Counted from the first letter of the stretch, positions 1 through 8,650 are shown. The stretch is DNA of 64,000 nucleotides from Actinoplanes sichuanensis (GCF_033097365.1 NZ_AP028461.1:8184001-8248000); one strand, 5' to 3'. Made by a program: numbers and translations. Notes: generated by a model not told the origin, from the letters alone.

Positions 1-324
1 CGGCCGCTCGGAGGTGTTCTCCTGAAGCATCCGGAGGGTGCGGCGGACGGCGTCGACGCTGAGCGTCTCGCCCTTCTCGATCAGCTCGATCAGCTCGGAG
101 AAGAGACGCTCGGCGGTCGCGTTCTCGGCCGGATCGCCGGTGATGGTGATCTCGTTGCCGCGGACGTGCACGTCGCTTTCGAGAGTGCGCTCGATGAGCC
201 GGAGGATCTCGTCCTTGGCGCCGAGCAGGTTCACCATGATCTTCGGGTCACTCACCGAGATCTTGGTCTGCGCCCGCACCGGGCTGGTCGAGCCAGTGCT
301 GGATTCGTTCGGCGTACCGGTCAT
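1..324 (-). CDS. phoH: PhoH family ATPase, N-terminal part (cut by window edge)
   Basis: The 108 codons present encode the N-terminal region typical of PhoH-like proteins: a short polar lead, then a KH-like segment reading KIMVNLLGAKDEILRLIE and later NEITITGDPAENA and VDAVRRTLRML. The P-loop ATPase domain lies outside the window. PhoH proteins are cytosolic ATPases thought to act in RNA metabolism together with the RNase YbeY, whose gene normally follows. The ATG at 324 was chosen because it opens a family-like N-terminus. Gene order (HIT, serine hydrolase upstream; rsmE and dnaJ further up) supports the call. The family is clear; the rest cannot be judged. Confidence 0.85.
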   Translation of the reverse strand, partial: MTGTPNESSTGSTSPVRAQTKISVSDPKIMVNLLGAKDEILRLIERTLESDVHVRGNEITITGDPAENATAERLFSELIELIEKGETLSVDAVRRTLRMLQENTSERP

Positions 325-453
325 AGGGTGGCCCGAAGGGCCTCCGCCACCTGCTCTCTTCTTCATCGCCGTCCGGGTCGGGCGGCTCGCTCAAGGATCG
401 TGCCATCCTATCCGCTCGCCCGCCCGCACGCCGATGCCATTATCGCCGGTCCG

Positions 454-1836
454 CTATTCGGGGCCGTCTGTCGCCCGGCCCCCGTCGAAGGCCTCCTGTG
501 CTCTGGTGAAGCGATAGGTCGCCCAGTGCATCCGGGCCACCCCGCCGCGGTCGTCACGGGTCAGCCGCAGCAACTCGCCGGCTTCCCGCCCGGAGACCGT
601 GCGGAGCACGTCCACCTCATCCGGCAGCGGCTCGAAGACCGCCGGTGGGCGGCTCGCCGGGGCGTCGACCGCCCGCGCCTGCAACCGGCCGTCGTGCCAG
701 GCGAAGACGAACTCCATCCCCTCGCTCCACCAGCGTCCCAGCACCGGCCGGTAGGTGGCCGGAGCGGGCCGGGCGGCACGCCACGGCCGGATCTCCGCCG
801 GGTCCGACTCGACCGCGATCCGCAGCAGCTCGTGCACCAGTTCGTTGGTCTGCGGCGCGGTACCGGACGAGCCGAGCACCGCACAGCCCAGCGCGCCCGG
901 GTTGCCGTCGCCACCGCGCCGGCCGTAGACGCCGGCCAGGAAACCGGGCATCGCCCCGTCGTGGCCGACGTGCATCACCCGCTTGCCCTCCGGGGCCAGG
1001 ATCAGCCCGAGCCCGAAACCGAGCGCCCACAGGTTCTCGTCGGTGGTGGTCAGCGGCCAACGCATCTCGTCGACGGTCCCGGCGGCGAGCACCCGCCCGC
1101 CCGGGTCGACGATCTCGGGACTGGCCAGGAACGCCGCCCACCGGGCCATGTCACCGGCGGTGCTCCAGATCTGGGCGGCCGGGGCCAGTCCGGCCACGTC
1201 GATCGGGGGTTCGGGGCGGGCCGCGTCGGAGTACGCGTCGACGAGGTAGCCGATCGCGGCCTGCTCCGGCCGGGCGACGGTGGTGGCGGCCAGCCCGAGC
1301 GGGCCGAGGATCCGCTCCTGGGTGATCTCGGCCCAGGTGCCGCCGCGCAGTTTGGCGACGACCTGGCCGAGCACGGCGAGACCCAGGTTGGAGTAGTGGA
1401 AGCGCCGGGCGTTGGGCAGCACCCGCTCGGCCCGGTCCAGCTCGGCGAGCATCCGACCGGCGTCCGGGGCGAGCAGGCTGTCCCAGACGTCGCCGTACGG
1501 CTCCCGCTGGAACCCGGCGGTGTGCGAGAGCAGCCGCCGGATCGTGGCGTCGCCGTGCGCCGGCAGGTCGAGGTAGGCCGAGACCGGCTGGTCGAGGTCG
1601 AGCAGCCCGTCGTCGCGGGCCTGCATGACCAGCACCGCGGTGAACGTCTTGGTGACCGATCCGATCCGGAACCGGCTGTCCGGTCCGAGCGGGTGCTCCG
1701 GGTTGCCGGACTCGCCGACGGTGAAGACCCACGGCTCCCGGTCGGAGCGGTGCAGCGCGACCGAGAGCGCGGGTATCCGGCCGTCGGCCTGGACCCGCCT
1801 GGTGGCCCGCTCGTAACGCGGGGCGGGCGTGCTCAC
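454..1836 (-). CDS. Serine hydrolase of the beta-lactamase (class C / CubicO) family
   Basis: A 460-residue protein with the three marks of penicillin-binding-like serine hydrolases: an SxxK motif (SVTK, about residue 59, nucleophile Ser), a Tyr-x-Asn motif (YSN in FHYSNLGLAVLG, about residue 150) and a late His-x-Gly-like HVGHDG stretch. Such proteins are esterases, D-amino-acid peptidases or beta-lactamase relatives; the substrate cannot be read. I see no signal peptide or membrane helix, so it may be cytosolic. Its GTG start overlaps the stop codon of the HIT gene (GTGA), so the two are translationally coupled. It sits as an extra gene between HIT and phoH. Confidence 0.8.
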   Translation of the reverse strand: MSTPAPRYERATRRVQADGRIPALSVALHRSDREPWVFTVGESGNPEHPLGPDSRFRIGSVTKTFTAVLVMQARDDGLLDLDQPVSAYLDLPAHGDATIRRLLSHTAGFQREPYGDVWDSLLAPDAGRMLAELDRAERVLPNARRFHYSNLGLAVLGQVVAKLRGGTWAEITQERILGPLGLAATTVARPEQAAIGYLVDAYSDAARPEPPIDVAGLAPAAQIWSTAGDMARWAAFLASPEIVDPGGRVLAAGTVDEMRWPLTTTDENLWALGFGLGLILAPEGKRVMHVGHDGAMPGFLAGVYGRRGGDGNPGALGCAVLGSSGTAPQTNELVHELLRIAVESDPAEIRPWRAARPAPATYRPVLGRWWSEGMEFVFAWHDGRLQARAVDAPASRPPAVFEPLPDEVDVLRTVSGREAGELLRLTRDDRGGVARMHWATYRFTRAQEAFDGGRATDGPE

Positions 1837-2180
1837 GACCGAGCCAGCATCGGGCCGAGCGGCGCGCCGCCGACGACGTGCGCGTGTACGTGGAAGACCT
1901 CCTGGCCGCCGTGCGCGCCGGTGTTGAAGATGACCCGGAAGCCCTGGTCCAGGCCCTCGATCTCGGCGACGGTGGCCGCGGTGGCCAGCACGTCGGCGGC
2001 CGCGGCCGGGTCGGTGGCGAGCTCGATCACGTTCGCGTGGTGGGCGACCGGGATGACCAGCACGTGGGTGGGCGCTTTGGGGTCGATGTCTCGGAAGGCC
2101 ACCGTGGTCGCGGTGCGGTGCACGACCGTGGCCGGGATCTCGCCGGCCACGATCCGGCAGAACAGGCAGGAGTTTTCCAC
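1833..2180 (-). CDS. HIT family nucleotide-binding protein
   Basis: A 115-residue protein beginning CLFCRIVAGEIPATVV and ending with the histidine-triad signature HVHAHVVGG, whose middle histidine is the nucleophile in this family. HIT proteins hydrolyse nucleoside phosphoramidates and related adenylated compounds in the cytosol; the physiological substrate here is unknown. Length and both ends match the bacterial Hint-like group. It precedes the serine hydrolase with a 4-base overlap and lies in the rsmE-HIT-phoH order common in actinobacteria, although a GH3 gene and a methyltransferase gene now separate it from rsmE. Confidence 0.9.
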   Translation of the reverse strand: MENSCLFCRIVAGEIPATVVHRTATTVAFRDIDPKAPTHVLVIPVAHHANVIELATDPAAAADVLATAATVAEIEGLDQGFRVIFNTGAHGGQEVFHVHAHVVGGAPLGPMLARS

Positions 2181-2241
2181 CTGATGGATCTTATGGGCCG
2201 GGCGTGGGCTTAGATGGTCGACGGACCCTCCGACACACTCC

Positions 2242-2255
2242 TGGGAGCGCTCTCA
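2242..2255 (+). promoter_or_regulatory. CebR-like operator overlapping the ribosome binding site of the GH3 gene
   Basis: The 14 bases TGGGAGCGCTCTCA differ at one position from the palindromic CebR box TGGGAGCGCTCCCA known from cellulose and cellobiose utilisation genes of Streptomyces. The last base is the A of the GH3 start codon, and the only Shine-Dalgarno-like GGAG (2244-2247) is inside the box. Binding here would block transcription elongation or initiation of the beta-glucosidase gene; no cebR gene is in the window. Confidence 0.65.
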
Positions 2256-4660
2256 TGATCGACCTCGACCCGTTACTCCAGCAGCTCAGCCTGGAGGAGA
2301 AGGTCTCGCTGCTGACCGGACAGGACTTCTGGTCGCTACCGGCGATCCCCCGCATCGGGCTGAGCTCGCTCGTCATGTCGGACGGTCCGGTCGGCGTCCG
2401 CGGCACCGGCTACACCCCCGACGACCCGTCGGTCGCGCTGCCCAGCCCCACCGCACTCGCCGCCACCTGGGACGTGGCGCTGGCCCGCCGGGCCGGCCGG
2501 CTACTCGGCCAGGAGTCCCGGCGCAAGGGCGTGCACCTGCTGCTCGGCCCGACCGTCAACCTGCACCGCACCCCGCTCGGCGGCCGGCACTTCGAGTGCT
2601 ACTCCGAGGACCCGCTGCTGACCGGTGAGATCGCCGTCGGCTTCGTCGAGGGCGTCCAGCAGCACCACGTCGGCACCACGGTGAAACACCTGGTCGGCAA
2701 CGACTTCGAGACCGAGCGGATGACCGTCGACGTACGGATCCCGGAGCGCGCGCTGCGCGAGCTGTACCTGGCGCCGTTCGAGCGGGTCGCGGCGGCCGGC
2801 GGGTGGGGCGTGATGAGCGCTTACAACGGGGTCAACGGCGCGTCGATGGCCGCGAACGGCCGGATCCAGGACGAGATCCTGAAACGCGAGTGGGGCTTCG
2901 ACGGGGTGGTCGTCTCCGACTGGCGGGCCGCCCGGGACACGGTGGCATCGGCGCTCGGCGGCCTGGACATCGCCATGCCGGCGATGGACAACCCGTGGGG
3001 CCCGGCGCTGGTCGCGGCGGTCCGGTCCGGCGCCGTCGGGGAGGACGTGATCGACGAGAAGGTACGCCGGGTGTTGCTCCTCGCCGCGCGTACCGGCGCC
3101 CTGGATCTTCTCGGGACCCCCGATCTGCCGCTCGACGAGGACGGCGACGACGTGGCGCACGACGTGGCCGTGGGCTCGTTCGTGCTGGCCCGCAACGTCG
3201 ACCTCGCCCTCCCGCTGGAGCCGGCCGAGCTGACCCGGGTCGCCGTGATCGGTGCCCTGGCCACCGATGCCCGGGTACTCGGCGGCGGCAGTGCCCAGGT
3301 CACTCCCCGGCACGTGATCTCGCCGCTCGACGGGCTCCGCGCCGACCTGCCGGGGGTCGACGTGGCGTACGCGATCGGCGCCGACCCGCGACCGTTCCTG
3401 CCGGCCGCGCAGGGCCCGGACTGGGCGCCGTTCCGGTTCGTCGTCCACGATCACGACGTCCCGGTCGAGACGGCCACGATCCGCTGGATCGGCGACCCGC
3501 CGGCCGGGCTGGACGTGGCCGGGATCACCACCCTGGAACTGCACACCGAGCTCACCCCCGAGGTGGGCGGCGAGCACGTCCTGGCGGTCTCCGGATTCGG
3601 CGCGTTCGAGCTGGTCGTCGGCGGGGAGAAGCTCTACGAGGGTTCGCTGCACCCGCCCGGCACCGGCCGCGCCGACCTGCTGCTGCACCCCAGGGAGCAG
3701 CGCTTCTCGGTCACCCTGGAGGCGGGTGTGCCGGTCCCGGTGCTGCTCCGGCAGCGCTTCGAGCCGGGGGCGGCGCACTCGGTGTCGACCACGCTCGGTC
3801 ACCGCGCGCCCGGTCCGGACGAGGAGGGGCTGATCGCCGAGGCGGTCGAGCTGGCCGCCCGGTCGGATGTCGCGGTGGTCGTGGTCGGCACCACCGAGCA
3901 GGTCGAGTCGGAGGGTTTCGACCGTACCTCGCTGGCTCTTCCGGGCCGTCAGGACGAGCTGGTGTCCCGGGTCGCGGCGGCCAATCCGCGGACGATCGTC
4001 GTGGTCAACGCCGGTTCACCGGTGCTGCTGCCGTGGTCCGAGGAGGTCGCGGCGGTCCTGCTGACCTGGTTCCCGGGGCAGGAGGCGGGCGCCGCGCTGG
4101 CCGACGTGCTGCTCGGGGTCGCCGAGCCCGGCGGCCGACTGCCGACCACCTGGCCGCGCAGCGAGAAGGACTGCCCGGTCCTCGACGTCAAGCCGTCGGA
4201 CGGCACGCTCGGTTACGACGAGGGGATCTTCATCGGATACCGCGGATGGTTGCGGCAGGCGACCGAGCCGCTGTTCGCCTTCGGTCACGGCCTGGGATAC
4301 ACCGAGTGGTCGTACGACCACATGGCGCACTCCGGGTCGGAGGTCCGGGTGACCGTGACGAACACCGGCTGGCGCGCCGGTCGTGAGGTCGTGCAGGTCT
4401 ACCTGTCCCCCGGCGCCGACACCCTGACCGCCTCCGAGGCGCCGGACATCGACTCACCCGTGGAGCGGCCGGAGCGCTGGCTGGCCGGGTTCGGAACCGT
4501 GGACGCCGAGCCGGGCGAGTCGGTCACCGTCACCATCCCGATCCCGGAGCGTGCCTTCCAGGTGTGGAACGACGGCTGGCAGACGGTCCCGGGCGCCTAC
4601 ACGGTGATCGCCGCGCACGCCCTCGACGACCCTCGCCGCTCCATCGAGATCACCGTCTGA
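2255..4660 (+). CDS. Glycoside hydrolase family 3 beta-glucosidase with PA14-like insert
   Basis: An 801-residue protein with the full GH3 plan: N-terminal barrel starting LEEKVSLLTGQDFW, the substrate-binding KHLVGNDFE segment, and the nucleophile motif VVSDWRA with Asp at about residue 222. The second alpha/beta domain follows, interrupted by a PA14-like beta domain (about residues 390-530), and a fibronectin-III-like C-terminus (VRVTVTNTG). No signal peptide is visible, so it probably acts in the cytosol on imported cello-oligosaccharides or other beta-glucosides. The start was moved to ATG 2255, 17 codons inside the longest reading frame, because GGAG lies 7 bases upstream and homologues begin near MIDLDPLLQQL. 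The CebR-like box argues for a role in cellobiose use. Confidence 0.88.
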   Translation: MIDLDPLLQQLSLEEKVSLLTGQDFWSLPAIPRIGLSSLVMSDGPVGVRGTGYTPDDPSVALPSPTALAATWDVALARRAGRLLGQESRRKGVHLLLGPTVNLHRTPLGGRHFECYSEDPLLTGEIAVGFVEGVQQHHVGTTVKHLVGNDFETERMTVDVRIPERALRELYLAPFERVAAAGGWGVMSAYNGVNGASMAANGRIQDEILKREWGFDGVVVSDWRAARDTVASALGGLDIAMPAMDNPWGPALVAAVRSGAVGEDVIDEKVRRVLLLAARTGALDLLGTPDLPLDEDGDDVAHDVAVGSFVLARNVDLALPLEPAELTRVAVIGALATDARVLGGGSAQVTPRHVISPLDGLRADLPGVDVAYAIGADPRPFLPAAQGPDWAPFRFVVHDHDVPVETATIRWIGDPPAGLDVAGITTLELHTELTPEVGGEHVLAVSGFGAFELVVGGEKLYEGSLHPPGTGRADLLLHPREQRFSVTLEAGVPVPVLLRQRFEPGAAHSVSTTLGHRAPGPDEEGLIAEAVELAARSDVAVVVVGTTEQVESEGFDRTSLALPGRQDELVSRVAAANPRTIVVVNAGSPVLLPWSEEVAAVLLTWFPGQEAGAALADVLLGVAEPGGRLPTTWPRSEKDCPVLDVKPSDGTLGYDEGIFIGYRGWLRQATEPLFAFGHGLGYTEWSYDHMAHSGSEVRVTVTNTGWRAGREVVQVYLSPGADTLTASEAPDIDSPVERPERWLAGFGTVDAEPGESVTVTIPIPERAFQVWNDGWQTVPGAYTVIAAHALDDPRRSIEITV

Positions 4661-4668
4661 CCGGTCTT

Positions 4669-4698
4669 CCGGGGCGGGGTCGTCCGGTCCCGCCCCGG
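4669..4698 (+). terminator. Hairpin terminator after the GH3 gene
   Basis: A perfect 10-bp GC stem (4669-4678 with 4689-4698) and 10-base loop lie 8 bases past the GH3 stop codon. It lacks a long T run, as is usual in high-GC actinobacteria. It separates the GH3 gene from the methyltransferase, which seems to have its own promoter immediately after. Confidence 0.6.
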
Positions 4699-4712
4699 AT
4701 AGATTGACGGTC

Positions 4713-5498
4713 ATGACGACGCGCGAACGTGGACAGGTCTTCGGAGAACTGGCCGAGGAGTACGACCGGGTCCGTCCCGGTTACCCGGCCGAGCTGGTGA
4801 CCGACGTCCTGGGACTGGCCGGCCCCGGCCCGGTCCTGGAGGTGGGTGCCGGCACCGGCAAGGCGACAGCGCTGTTCGCCGCCCGCGACGTCGACCTGAC
4901 CTGCCTGGAGCCGGATCCCCGAATGGCCGCCGTGCTGCGCCGCGTCGTCCCCGGGGTGCCGGTGATCGAGTCCACGTTCGAGGGCTGGACGCCCGACCGG
5001 AGCTACGGCCTGGTGATCAGCGCCCAGGCCTGGCACTGGGTCGACCGGGACCGCCGCGACGCCCTCGCGTTCCAGGCGCTCGCTCCGGGCGGCCTGCTCG
5101 CCCCGTTCTGGAACGTCTTCCTGGTCCCCGACCGTGAGCTGCACACCGCCCTGGCCCAGGTGGACGCGCGACACGGCCTGGCCGGTGACGACTCCCCGCA
5201 CTCACTGCGCCCCGACGACGTACCGGACGTCCCGCGTCCGTTCGCCGAGCAGTGGCCACAGCTGGCCGGGATCGAGGACCTCTTCACCGACCTGCGCACG
5301 TTGCGCTACCGCTCGGTCCGCTCCTACACGCCCGCCGAGTACCGGGCCCACCTGCACTCGATCTCCCTGTACCGGATGCTCGACGAGCCCCGCCGCGAGG
5401 CCGTCATCGACGACACCATCGCGGTCGTCGAGGCTCACGGCGACACGATCGACTTCGCCGTGCACACCTTCGTGGCACTGGCCCGCCGCCCGTCCTGA
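4713..5498 (+). CDS. Class I SAM-dependent methyltransferase
   Basis: A 261-residue protein whose residues 35-60 hold the SAM-binding motif I (VLEVGAGTGKAT) with an acidic motif II (LEPDP) after it, and a WHWVD segment typical of the methyltransferase-11/25 group. The methyl acceptor is unknown. The ATG at 4713 was preferred over the TTG at 4704: a TAGATT -10 hexamer (4700-4705) sits 7 bases before it, which suggests a leaderless transcript. It converges on rsmE with only 25 bases between the stop codons and is absent from the usual rsmE-HIT context, so it is likely an insertion together with the GH3 gene. Confidence 0.75.
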   Translation: MTTRERGQVFGELAEEYDRVRPGYPAELVTDVLGLAGPGPVLEVGAGTGKATALFAARDVDLTCLEPDPRMAAVLRRVVPGVPVIESTFEGWTPDRSYGLVISAQAWHWVDRDRRDALAFQALAPGGLLAPFWNVFLVPDRELHTALAQVDARHGLAGDDSPHSLRPDDVPDVPRPFAEQWPQLAGIEDLFTDLRTLRYRSVRSYTPAEYRAHLHSISLYRMLDEPRREAVIDDTIAVVEAHGDTIDFAVHTFVALARRPS

Positions 5499-5523
5499 AA
5501 CCCCAGACCGAAAGTCCGGCTGG

Positions 5524-6258
5524 TCACCAGCGGCCGAGACGGGCGGCGAGGACGGCGAGGGACGCGACGCCGGCGGTCGAGGTGCGCAGCACCTCGGTAC
5601 CCAGGCGCACCGGCACCGCACCCGCCTCGCGGAAGACCTCCAGCTCGGCATCGCTGATGCCGCCCTCCGGGCCGACCACCAGCACCACCTCACCGGAGTC
5701 CGGCAGCTCGGCCGCGGTCAGCCGCTCGGTGGCCTCCTCGTGCAGCACGAACGCCGCCGCGGCCGCCGTCAGCCGGGCCGCGACCTGCTTGGTCGAGCAG
5801 TCCGGGTCACCGCCGACGATCGGAAGCCACGACCGTCGCGCCTGCTTCGCCGCCTCCCGCGCGGTCGCGGCCCACTTGTCGCGCGCCTTGAACCCGCGGT
5901 CGCCCCGCCACTGCGCCACCGACCGGGACGCCGCCCACGGCACGATCTCGTCCACGCCGACCTCGGTCATCGCCTGCACGGCCAGCTCGCCCCGGTCACC
6001 CTTGGCGATGCCCTGCACCACGACCAGGCGCGGATCGGCGGCCGGCTCCGCCGCGACGCTGCGGATCGCCAGGTCGACGCTGCCCCGGCCGACCGCGGTG
6101 ACCTCGGCCCGGGCGGTGCCGCCACGCCCGTCGGCGAGGATCAGCGCCTCACCGGCACGTAGCCGCTGCACGGTGGCGGCATGATGCCCCTCCGGCCCGT
6201 CGAGGGTGAACGACGATCCGGTGGGCAGGCTCTCGACCAGGAACAGCGGCGCGGACAT
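5524..6258 (-). CDS. rsmE: 16S rRNA (uracil1498-N3)-methyltransferase RsmE
   Basis: A 244-residue SPOUT-family enzyme. The N-terminal PUA-like part contains LDGPEGHHAATVQRLRAGE; the C-terminal knot carries VVLVVGPEGGISDAELE and the terminal LRTSTAGVASLAVL, both diagnostic of RsmE. It methylates U1498 of 16S rRNA in the assembled 30S subunit. In actinobacteria it normally follows dnaJ directly; here a TetR, an oxidoreductase and an SDR gene intervene. The TetR gene ends 26 bases upstream on the same strand, so read-through from it is possible. Confidence 0.95.
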   Translation of the reverse strand: MSAPLFLVESLPTGSSFTLDGPEGHHAATVQRLRAGEALILADGRGGTARAEVTAVGRGSVDLAIRSVAAEPAADPRLVVVQGIAKGDRGELAVQAMTEVGVDEIVPWAASRSVAQWRGDRGFKARDKWAATAREAAKQARRSWLPIVGGDPDCSTKQVAARLTAAAAAFVLHEEATERLTAAELPDSGEVVLVVGPEGGISDAELEVFREAGAVPVRLGTEVLRTSTAGVASLAVLAARLGRW

Positions 6259-6284
6259 GCCCGCACGCTACCGAACCGCCCGAT

Positions 6285-6881
6285 TCAGCTCGGGATGGCG
6301 GTCAGGGCGATGTCGATGGTGGCGTGCAGGCTCGCCCGGTCGGCGCCGGCCGCCGCGTGCACGGCATTGCCCTCGCTGACGACCATGACGTAGCGGGCCA
6401 GCGCCACCGGATCGGTCCCACTCGGCAGGTCGCCCTCGTCGACCGCCCGGGCCAGCCGCTCCGCGAGCGCCCTCTCCCCGGTGAGCCGGCTCTCGGCCAG
6501 GAACCGAGCGACATGGCCGCGATCACTCCCGGCGGCGAGCCCACCCTGGATGGAGAGGCATCCGGCCGGCCGGTCGGTCCGGGTGAGAGCGTCGGCATTG
6601 GCCCGGAGAAAACCCTCGATCACCGCGTACGCCGTGCGCCGCGCGAGTGCCTCCCGGGCGTACGCCATGTCGATCTCGGCATAGCGGGCGACCGCCAGTC
6701 GGAACAGTTCGTCCTTGTTGCCGAAGGCGGCGTACATGCTGGGCCGGTTTATGCCCATGGCCTCGGTGAGGTCACTGAGGGAGGCACCCTCGTAGCCCTG
6801 CCGCCAGAACACCTCGACCGCCCGGTCCAGTGCGGCGTCGGCATCGAACGAGCGCGGCCGCCCGCGGGTCTTCTCCGTCAT
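6285..6881 (-). CDS. TetR family transcriptional regulator
   Basis: A 198-residue protein with an N-terminal helix-turn-helix (about residues 8-55): GRPRSFDADAALDRAVEVFW, then ASLSDLTEAMGI and PSMYAAFGNKDELF. The rest is the helical ligand-binding domain of the AcrR/YcdC-like group with a late CLSIQGGLAAGSD loop. ATG 6881 is chosen over GTG 6887 because GGAGG lies 5 bases before it. The gene diverges from the oxidoreductase-SDR pair, and two palindromes fill the intergenic gap, so it most likely represses both its own gene and that pair. The ligand is unknown. Confidence 0.88.
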   Translation of the reverse strand: MTEKTRGRPRSFDADAALDRAVEVFWRQGYEGASLSDLTEAMGINRPSMYAAFGNKDELFRLAVARYAEIDMAYAREALARRTAYAVIEGFLRANADALTRTDRPAGCLSIQGGLAAGSDRGHVARFLAESRLTGERALAERLARAVDEGDLPSGTDPVALARYVMVVSEGNAVHAAAGADRASLHATIDIALTAIPS

Positions 6882-6916
6882 CGGCACCTCCGCTCGTCGT
6901 GACGCAGCTCATCGTA

Positions 6917-6985
6917 ACCGATCGGTACAGAAATACCCGGACCCGTGCTAGCGTTCCGTCATTGCATACCGATCGGTACAGAAAT
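6917..6985. promoter_or_regulatory. Pair of palindromic operators for the divergent TetR regulator
   Basis: An 18-base sequence, ACCGATCGGTACAGAAAT, occurs twice as a direct repeat (6917-6934 and 6968-6985, 51 bases apart). Each copy holds a palindrome: ACCGATCGGT at 6917-6926 and TACCGATCGGTA at 6967-6978. The second lies just before the ribosome binding site of the oxidoreductase gene. Position between divergent TetR and target genes is the classical autoregulated arrangement. Confidence 0.8.
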
Positions 6986-6995
6986 GGAGTCGGTC

Positions 6996-7862
6996 ATGAC
7001 GAGCCACGGTCTCGGGCGGGTCGGCCTCTGGAGCACCGAGCTGCGCGGCGCGGGCCGTGCCGAGGTGCGGGACGCCGTCGCCGAGCTGGACGAACTCGGT
7101 TGGAACACGCTCTGGCTACCCGGACTGGACGGCGGCGGCACCCTGGACGATCTCGGTCATCTACTGGCCGCGGCCCCGCACAGCCGGGTGGTGACCGGAG
7201 TGCTGAACATCTGGGGCCAGTCCCCCGCCACACTCTCGGACCGGATCGCCGAGCTCGACCACACGTACGGCCCGCGGTCCGTCGTCGGTCTCGGCATCGG
7301 CAGCCCGGCCGGCGCCGCCGCACACGGCCGGGAGTACGGCAGCCCGGTCGCCACGATGAGCCACTACCTGGACGAACTCGATCCACGGATCCCGGTCGGG
7401 CGGCGGCTGCTGGGCGCGCTCGGGCCACGGATGGTCGATCTCGCGGTGGCTCGGACCGCGGGCTGGCACCCGTTCCTGGTCACACCGGACTACGTCGCGG
7501 CCGAGCGGGCCCGCGTCGGCGGCCGAGCCTTCATCGCTCCGCACCAGGCGGTCGTGTTGGAGACCGACCCGGTACGGGCCCGGGCGGCGGCCCGTGCGGG
7601 CGTCGGCATGTTCCTCGGCTTCCCGACCTACCGCGCCAACCTGAAACGGCTCGGTTTCGGCGACGACGACCTGGTCCCGGACGGCAGCGACCGTCTGATC
7701 GACGCCCTGGTCGCCCACGGCACCGCGGACGATCTGGCCCGCCGGATCGACGAGCACCTGGCCGCGGGCGCCGACCACGTCGCCGTGCACGTCCTGACCG
7801 ACCCGGCCGCCCACGGCCTGCCCCGCCGCGTGTGGCGGGAACTGGCCTCCCTCAATCGCTGA
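6996..7862 (+). CDS. LLM-class (luciferase-like) probable F420-dependent oxidoreductase
   Basis: A 288-residue TIM-barrel protein beginning GRVGLWSTEL, with LDELGWNTLWLPG, VTGVLNIWGQSP and a VVGLGIGSP segment, the pattern of the actinobacterial F420-dependent LLM family (TIGR03620, MSMEG_4141 type). Such enzymes use reduced F420 or flavin to reduce or oxidise small organic molecules; the substrate here is unknown. ATG 6996 has GGAG six bases upstream. The SDR gene follows after 23 bases and is probably cotranscribed, and the divergent TetR with two operators likely controls both. Cofactor assignment is from family knowledge. Confidence 0.78.
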   Translation: MTSHGLGRVGLWSTELRGAGRAEVRDAVAELDELGWNTLWLPGLDGGGTLDDLGHLLAAAPHSRVVTGVLNIWGQSPATLSDRIAELDHTYGPRSVVGLGIGSPAGAAAHGREYGSPVATMSHYLDELDPRIPVGRRLLGALGPRMVDLAVARTAGWHPFLVTPDYVAAERARVGGRAFIAPHQAVVLETDPVRARAAARAGVGMFLGFPTYRANLKRLGFGDDDLVPDGSDRLIDALVAHGTADDLARRIDEHLAAGADHVAVHVLTDPAAHGLPRRVWRELASLNR

Positions 7863-7885
7863 ACAACCTCACCAAGGAGAAGATC

Positions 7886-8635
7886 ATGGGACAGCTCGAC
7901 GGAAAGACCGCCCTCGTCACCGGCGCCACCTCGGGCATCGGCCTCGCCGCCGCCCGGGCGCTGGCCGCCGAGGGGGCGCATGTCCTGCTCACCGGTCGGC
8001 GGCCGGAGGCACTGGACGCGGCGGTGGCCTCAATCGGGGCGAACGCCACCGGCATCCGCGCCGACGTCGCCGATCTGACCGATCTGGATCGGGTGGTGGC
8101 CGCGATCGAGAAGCGCGGCCGGGGACTCGACGTGCTGTTCGCCAATGCCGGCGGCGGCGAGTTCGGCGCGCTCGGGGAGATCACCTGGCAGCACTACGCC
8201 GACACGTTCAACACGAATGTGGGAGGCACCCTCTTCACCGTGCAGAAGGCGTTGCCGACGCTCAACCGAGGGGCCTCGGTGATCATCACGAGCTCGAACA
8301 TCGACGTCAAAGGCGCCGCCGCGTTCAGCGTCTACGCCGCGAGCAAGGCGGCGCTGCGGTCGTTCACCCGCAGCTGGGCCGCCGAACTGACCGGCCGCGA
8401 CATCCGGGTGAACAGCATCGCGCCCGGCCCGATCGAGACGCCCGGGCTGAGCGGTCTCGCCCCTGACCCGGCCGCCGCCGAACAGCTGCTCAAGGGCCTC
8501 GCGGCGGGCGTGCCGATGAACCGGCTGGGCCGCCCGGACGAGATCGCCGACGCGGTGGTCTTCCTGGCCTCGGCCCGCAGCAGCTTCATGACCGGCGCCG
8601 AGATCTACGTCGACGGCGGCGCGAGTCAGGTCTGA
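7886..8635 (+). CDS. Short-chain dehydrogenase/reductase (SDR)
   Basis: A 249-residue classical SDR: nucleotide-binding TGATSGIG near residue 12, NAG motif (ANAGGGEFG), catalytic Ser in IITSSN, active-site YAASK, and the C-terminal FMTGAEIYVDGG. The RRPEALD segment after beta-2 suggests NADP(H) preference. It likely works on the product or substrate of the preceding oxidoreductase. ATG 7886 has AAGGAG six bases upstream; the longer reading frame running through the preceding gene is spurious. A strong hairpin follows the stop. Confidence 0.9.
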   Translation: MGQLDGKTALVTGATSGIGLAAARALAAEGAHVLLTGRRPEALDAAVASIGANATGIRADVADLTDLDRVVAAIEKRGRGLDVLFANAGGGEFGALGEITWQHYADTFNTNVGGTLFTVQKALPTLNRGASVIITSSNIDVKGAAAFSVYAASKAALRSFTRSWAAELTGRDIRVNSIAPGPIETPGLSGLAPDPAAAEQLLKGLAAGVPMNRLGRPDEIADAVVFLASARSSFMTGAEIYVDGGASQV

Positions 8636-8650
8636 GCCGAAGCGGATTCA

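Noticed and set aside
237..396. Short minus-strand frame beginning MARSLSEPPDPDGDE that overlaps the phoH start
   Set aside because: It overlaps phoH in another frame, has no clear ribosome binding site and resembles nothing; kept only as a note.
166..2184. 672-residue open frame on the plus strand
   Set aside because: It runs antisense to the serine hydrolase and HIT genes, has a low-complexity Arg/Gly/Pro product and no ribosome binding site; it is a high-GC shadow.
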